The position numbers were made by a program, and so were the translations under genes. A stretch of 64,000 nt of DNA from Lentibacillus lipolyticus. Its GTDB lineage: Bacteria; Bacillota; Bacilli; Bacillales; Amphibacillaceae. This document shows, piece after piece, positions 62,934 through 64,000 of this stretch; the stretch's first letter is position 1; every line of letters starts with the position of its first letter. The stretch is taken from assembly GCA_004145795.1 (NCBI GenBank), contig SEIO01000001.1, positions 1 to 64,000 on the forward strand. The letters are read 5' to 3'. The notes below the pieces were generated by a model. It did not search any database. It had not been told where the DNA came from and saw nothing but the letters and a program-made list of their open reading frames with translations.

Positions 62934-64000
62934 TCATAATCCGCATTTCAGCTGTGCGCCACAGCTAGTACATGTATTGCATCCGCCTAATTCTTCTACG
63001 CTGCCACTACGACACACAGGACAAGTGTCACCAACTTCGGATCCAAACGTAACATTCGTTTTATCCAGCTCCTGAATCGTTTCCATCAGAACAACTTTCG
63101 GTTTTTCATCATCAAAAAGTTCGGTTTGTTCACTTGCGGCATTCTCCTCCGCTTTTAATGTGAGCACTTGTGTATCACGGCTCCCATCAACATAAACCGT
63201 TCCGCCTTTTGCACCACCGTTATAAAGCCGCTGGTAAACACTTTCCACCTGATCAACGGTGTATCCTTTTGGTGCATTGACCGTTTTGGATATGGAGCTG
63301 TCTACCCATTGCTGGATGATACATTGGGTATCGGCGTGCTCCTCAGGCGTAAGTTCCATTGCCGAAACAAACCAGTCCGGCAATGAATCCGAATCTTGTT
63401 CCGGATGATCATCAAGATACTCTTGTACAATATCAGCTTTCACTTCAATAAACTTACCCAATCTTCCGCTTCTGTAATACGAAAATGAAAAGTATGGTTC
63501 CAATCCAGTGCTTACACCTGCCATTGTTCCGGTGCTTCCTGTCGGTGCAACCGTCAGCAGGTGGGAATTACGGATACCATGGGCACGAATCGCATCCTTA
63601 ATATCCTGCGGCATTTTTTGCATATATCCGGTATTAACGAATGCTTCTCTTAAATTTTTAGTTTCCTCATCCGTTTTACCAATGAGAAACGGGAAGCTTC
63701 CTTTTTCTTTTGCCAATTCAATCGATTCACGATAAGCAGTCGTTGCAATCGTCTCAAAAATATGGTCAACGAGTTCATTGCCTTCTGCCGAGCCATATTT
63801 CGTCTCACAATAAATCAATAAATCGTGAAGCCCCATCACACCCAGTCCTACACGCCGTTCACCAAGTGCCTGATTTTTATTTTCTTCCAGGAAATAAGGA
63901 GTTGCATCAATCACATTGTCCTGCATCCTCACACCTGTCCTGACCGTTTCTTTCAATTTTTCAAAGTCCACTGTTTTCGACTCTTTATCAGCCATTTCAG
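62934..64000 (-). CDS. nrdJ: Adenosylcobalamin-dependent (class II) ribonucleotide reductase, 3' part
   Basis: Partial: the C-terminal 355 or so residues; the frame stays open to the right edge and the start lies beyond it. HLLTVAPTGSTGTMAGVSTG and GLEPYFSFSYYRSGRLG are the conserved barrel segments. The tail TCPVCRSGSVEELGGCNTCT with a final CGAQLKCG supplies the cysteine pairs that re-reduce the active site. It makes deoxynucleotides with vitamin B12, and so needs no oxygen. The B. subtilis counterpart of this region does not have nrdJ. Confidence 0.92.
   Translation of the reverse strand, partial: EMADKESKTVDFEKLKETVRTGVRMQDNVIDATPYFLEENKNQALGERRVGLGVMGLHDLLIYCETKYGSAEGNELVDHIFETIATTAYRESIELAKEKGSFPFLIGKTDEETKNLREAFVNTGYMQKMPQDIKDAIRAHGIRNSHLLTVAPTGSTGTMAGVSTGLEPYFSFSYYRSGRLGKFIEVKADIVQEYLDDHPEQDSDSLPDWFVSAMELTPEEHADTQCIIQQWVDSSISKTVNAPKGYTVDQVESVYQRLYNGGAKGGTVYVDGSRDTQVLTLKAEENAASEQTELFDDEKPKVVLMETIQELDKTNVTFGSEVGDTCPVCRSGSVEELGGCNTCTSCGAQLKCGL

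Noticed and set aside
1-64000. CRISPR arrays, prophage or transposase genes, tRNA and rRNA genes
   Set aside because: No spaced repeats, integrase other than housekeeping XerD, transposase frame or tRNA-like cloverleaf with its landmarks was found on reading both strands.

Overview
The window is chromosomal DNA of an endospore-forming, low-to-moderate GC Gram-positive of the family Bacillaceae. Gene order follows the Bacillus subtilis spoVA-to-mntR segment almost gene for gene. The OLE RNA/oapA locus between ispA and yqxC is otherwise known mainly from halophilic, alkaliphilic or extremophilic Bacilli and Clostridia. This suggests a salt- or alkali-adapted genus of the Virgibacillus/Oceanobacillus/Lentibacillus kind; that assignment is inference. 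No phage, transposase, CRISPR array, rRNA or tRNA was seen.

Layout, left to right. 0-7.4 kb: sporulation genes: a shortened spoVA operon (AA-AB-AF), an inserted spoIIP homologue, spoIIA (AA-AB-sigF) and dacF. 7.4-8.05 kb: a long palindromic intergenic repeat. 8-16 kb: nucleoside salvage (deoB-punA-pdp), xerD, yqzK, fur, spoIIM, endonuclease Q, nudF. 16-25.8 kb: an aldo/keto reductase, two Y-family DNA polymerases (one behind a LexA-type box), an MBL hydrolase, a GDPD, namA, rnz, a PepT-like peptidase and mce. 25.9-37.3 kb: a Prli42-like mini-gene, a YqjA-type membrane protein, brxB and the bkd branched-chain keto acid operon, with a sigma-54 promoter, a cre-like site and bkdR upstream. 37.5-45.4 kb: yqzF, aspartate kinase, then spo0A, spoIVB, recN, ahrC, tlyA and oapA. 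45.46-46.07 kb: OLE RNA. 46.1-52.3 kb: ispA-xseB-xseA-folD-nusB and yqhY-accC-accB. 52.6-57.7 kb: a complete spoIIIAA-AH operon. 58-64 kb: efp, papA, aroQ, yqhR (figP), yqhP, yqhO, mntR and the 3' part of nrdJ.

How the genes work together. Much of the window forms a developmental programme: Spo0A/sigma-H switch on spoIIA, SigF acts in the forespore (dacF, spoIVB), sigma-E in the mother cell (spoIIIA, spoIIM), and sigma-G on spoVA. Candidate promoters for most of these classes can be read directly from the sequence. The metabolic genes are catabolic (bkd, nucleosides) and biosynthetic (acc, isoprenoid, folate).

Most noteworthy points: the roughly 600-nt OLE RNA with its partner gene oapA, with dxs absent from its expected place; a spoVA operon lacking AC, AD and AE; a bkd operon lacking ptb; a PerR-box-like element abutting a consensus fur promoter; and two perfect inverted repeats interlocked in pseudoknot order after rnz. 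All function calls rest on reading sequence and recalled family knowledge; no database search was run.
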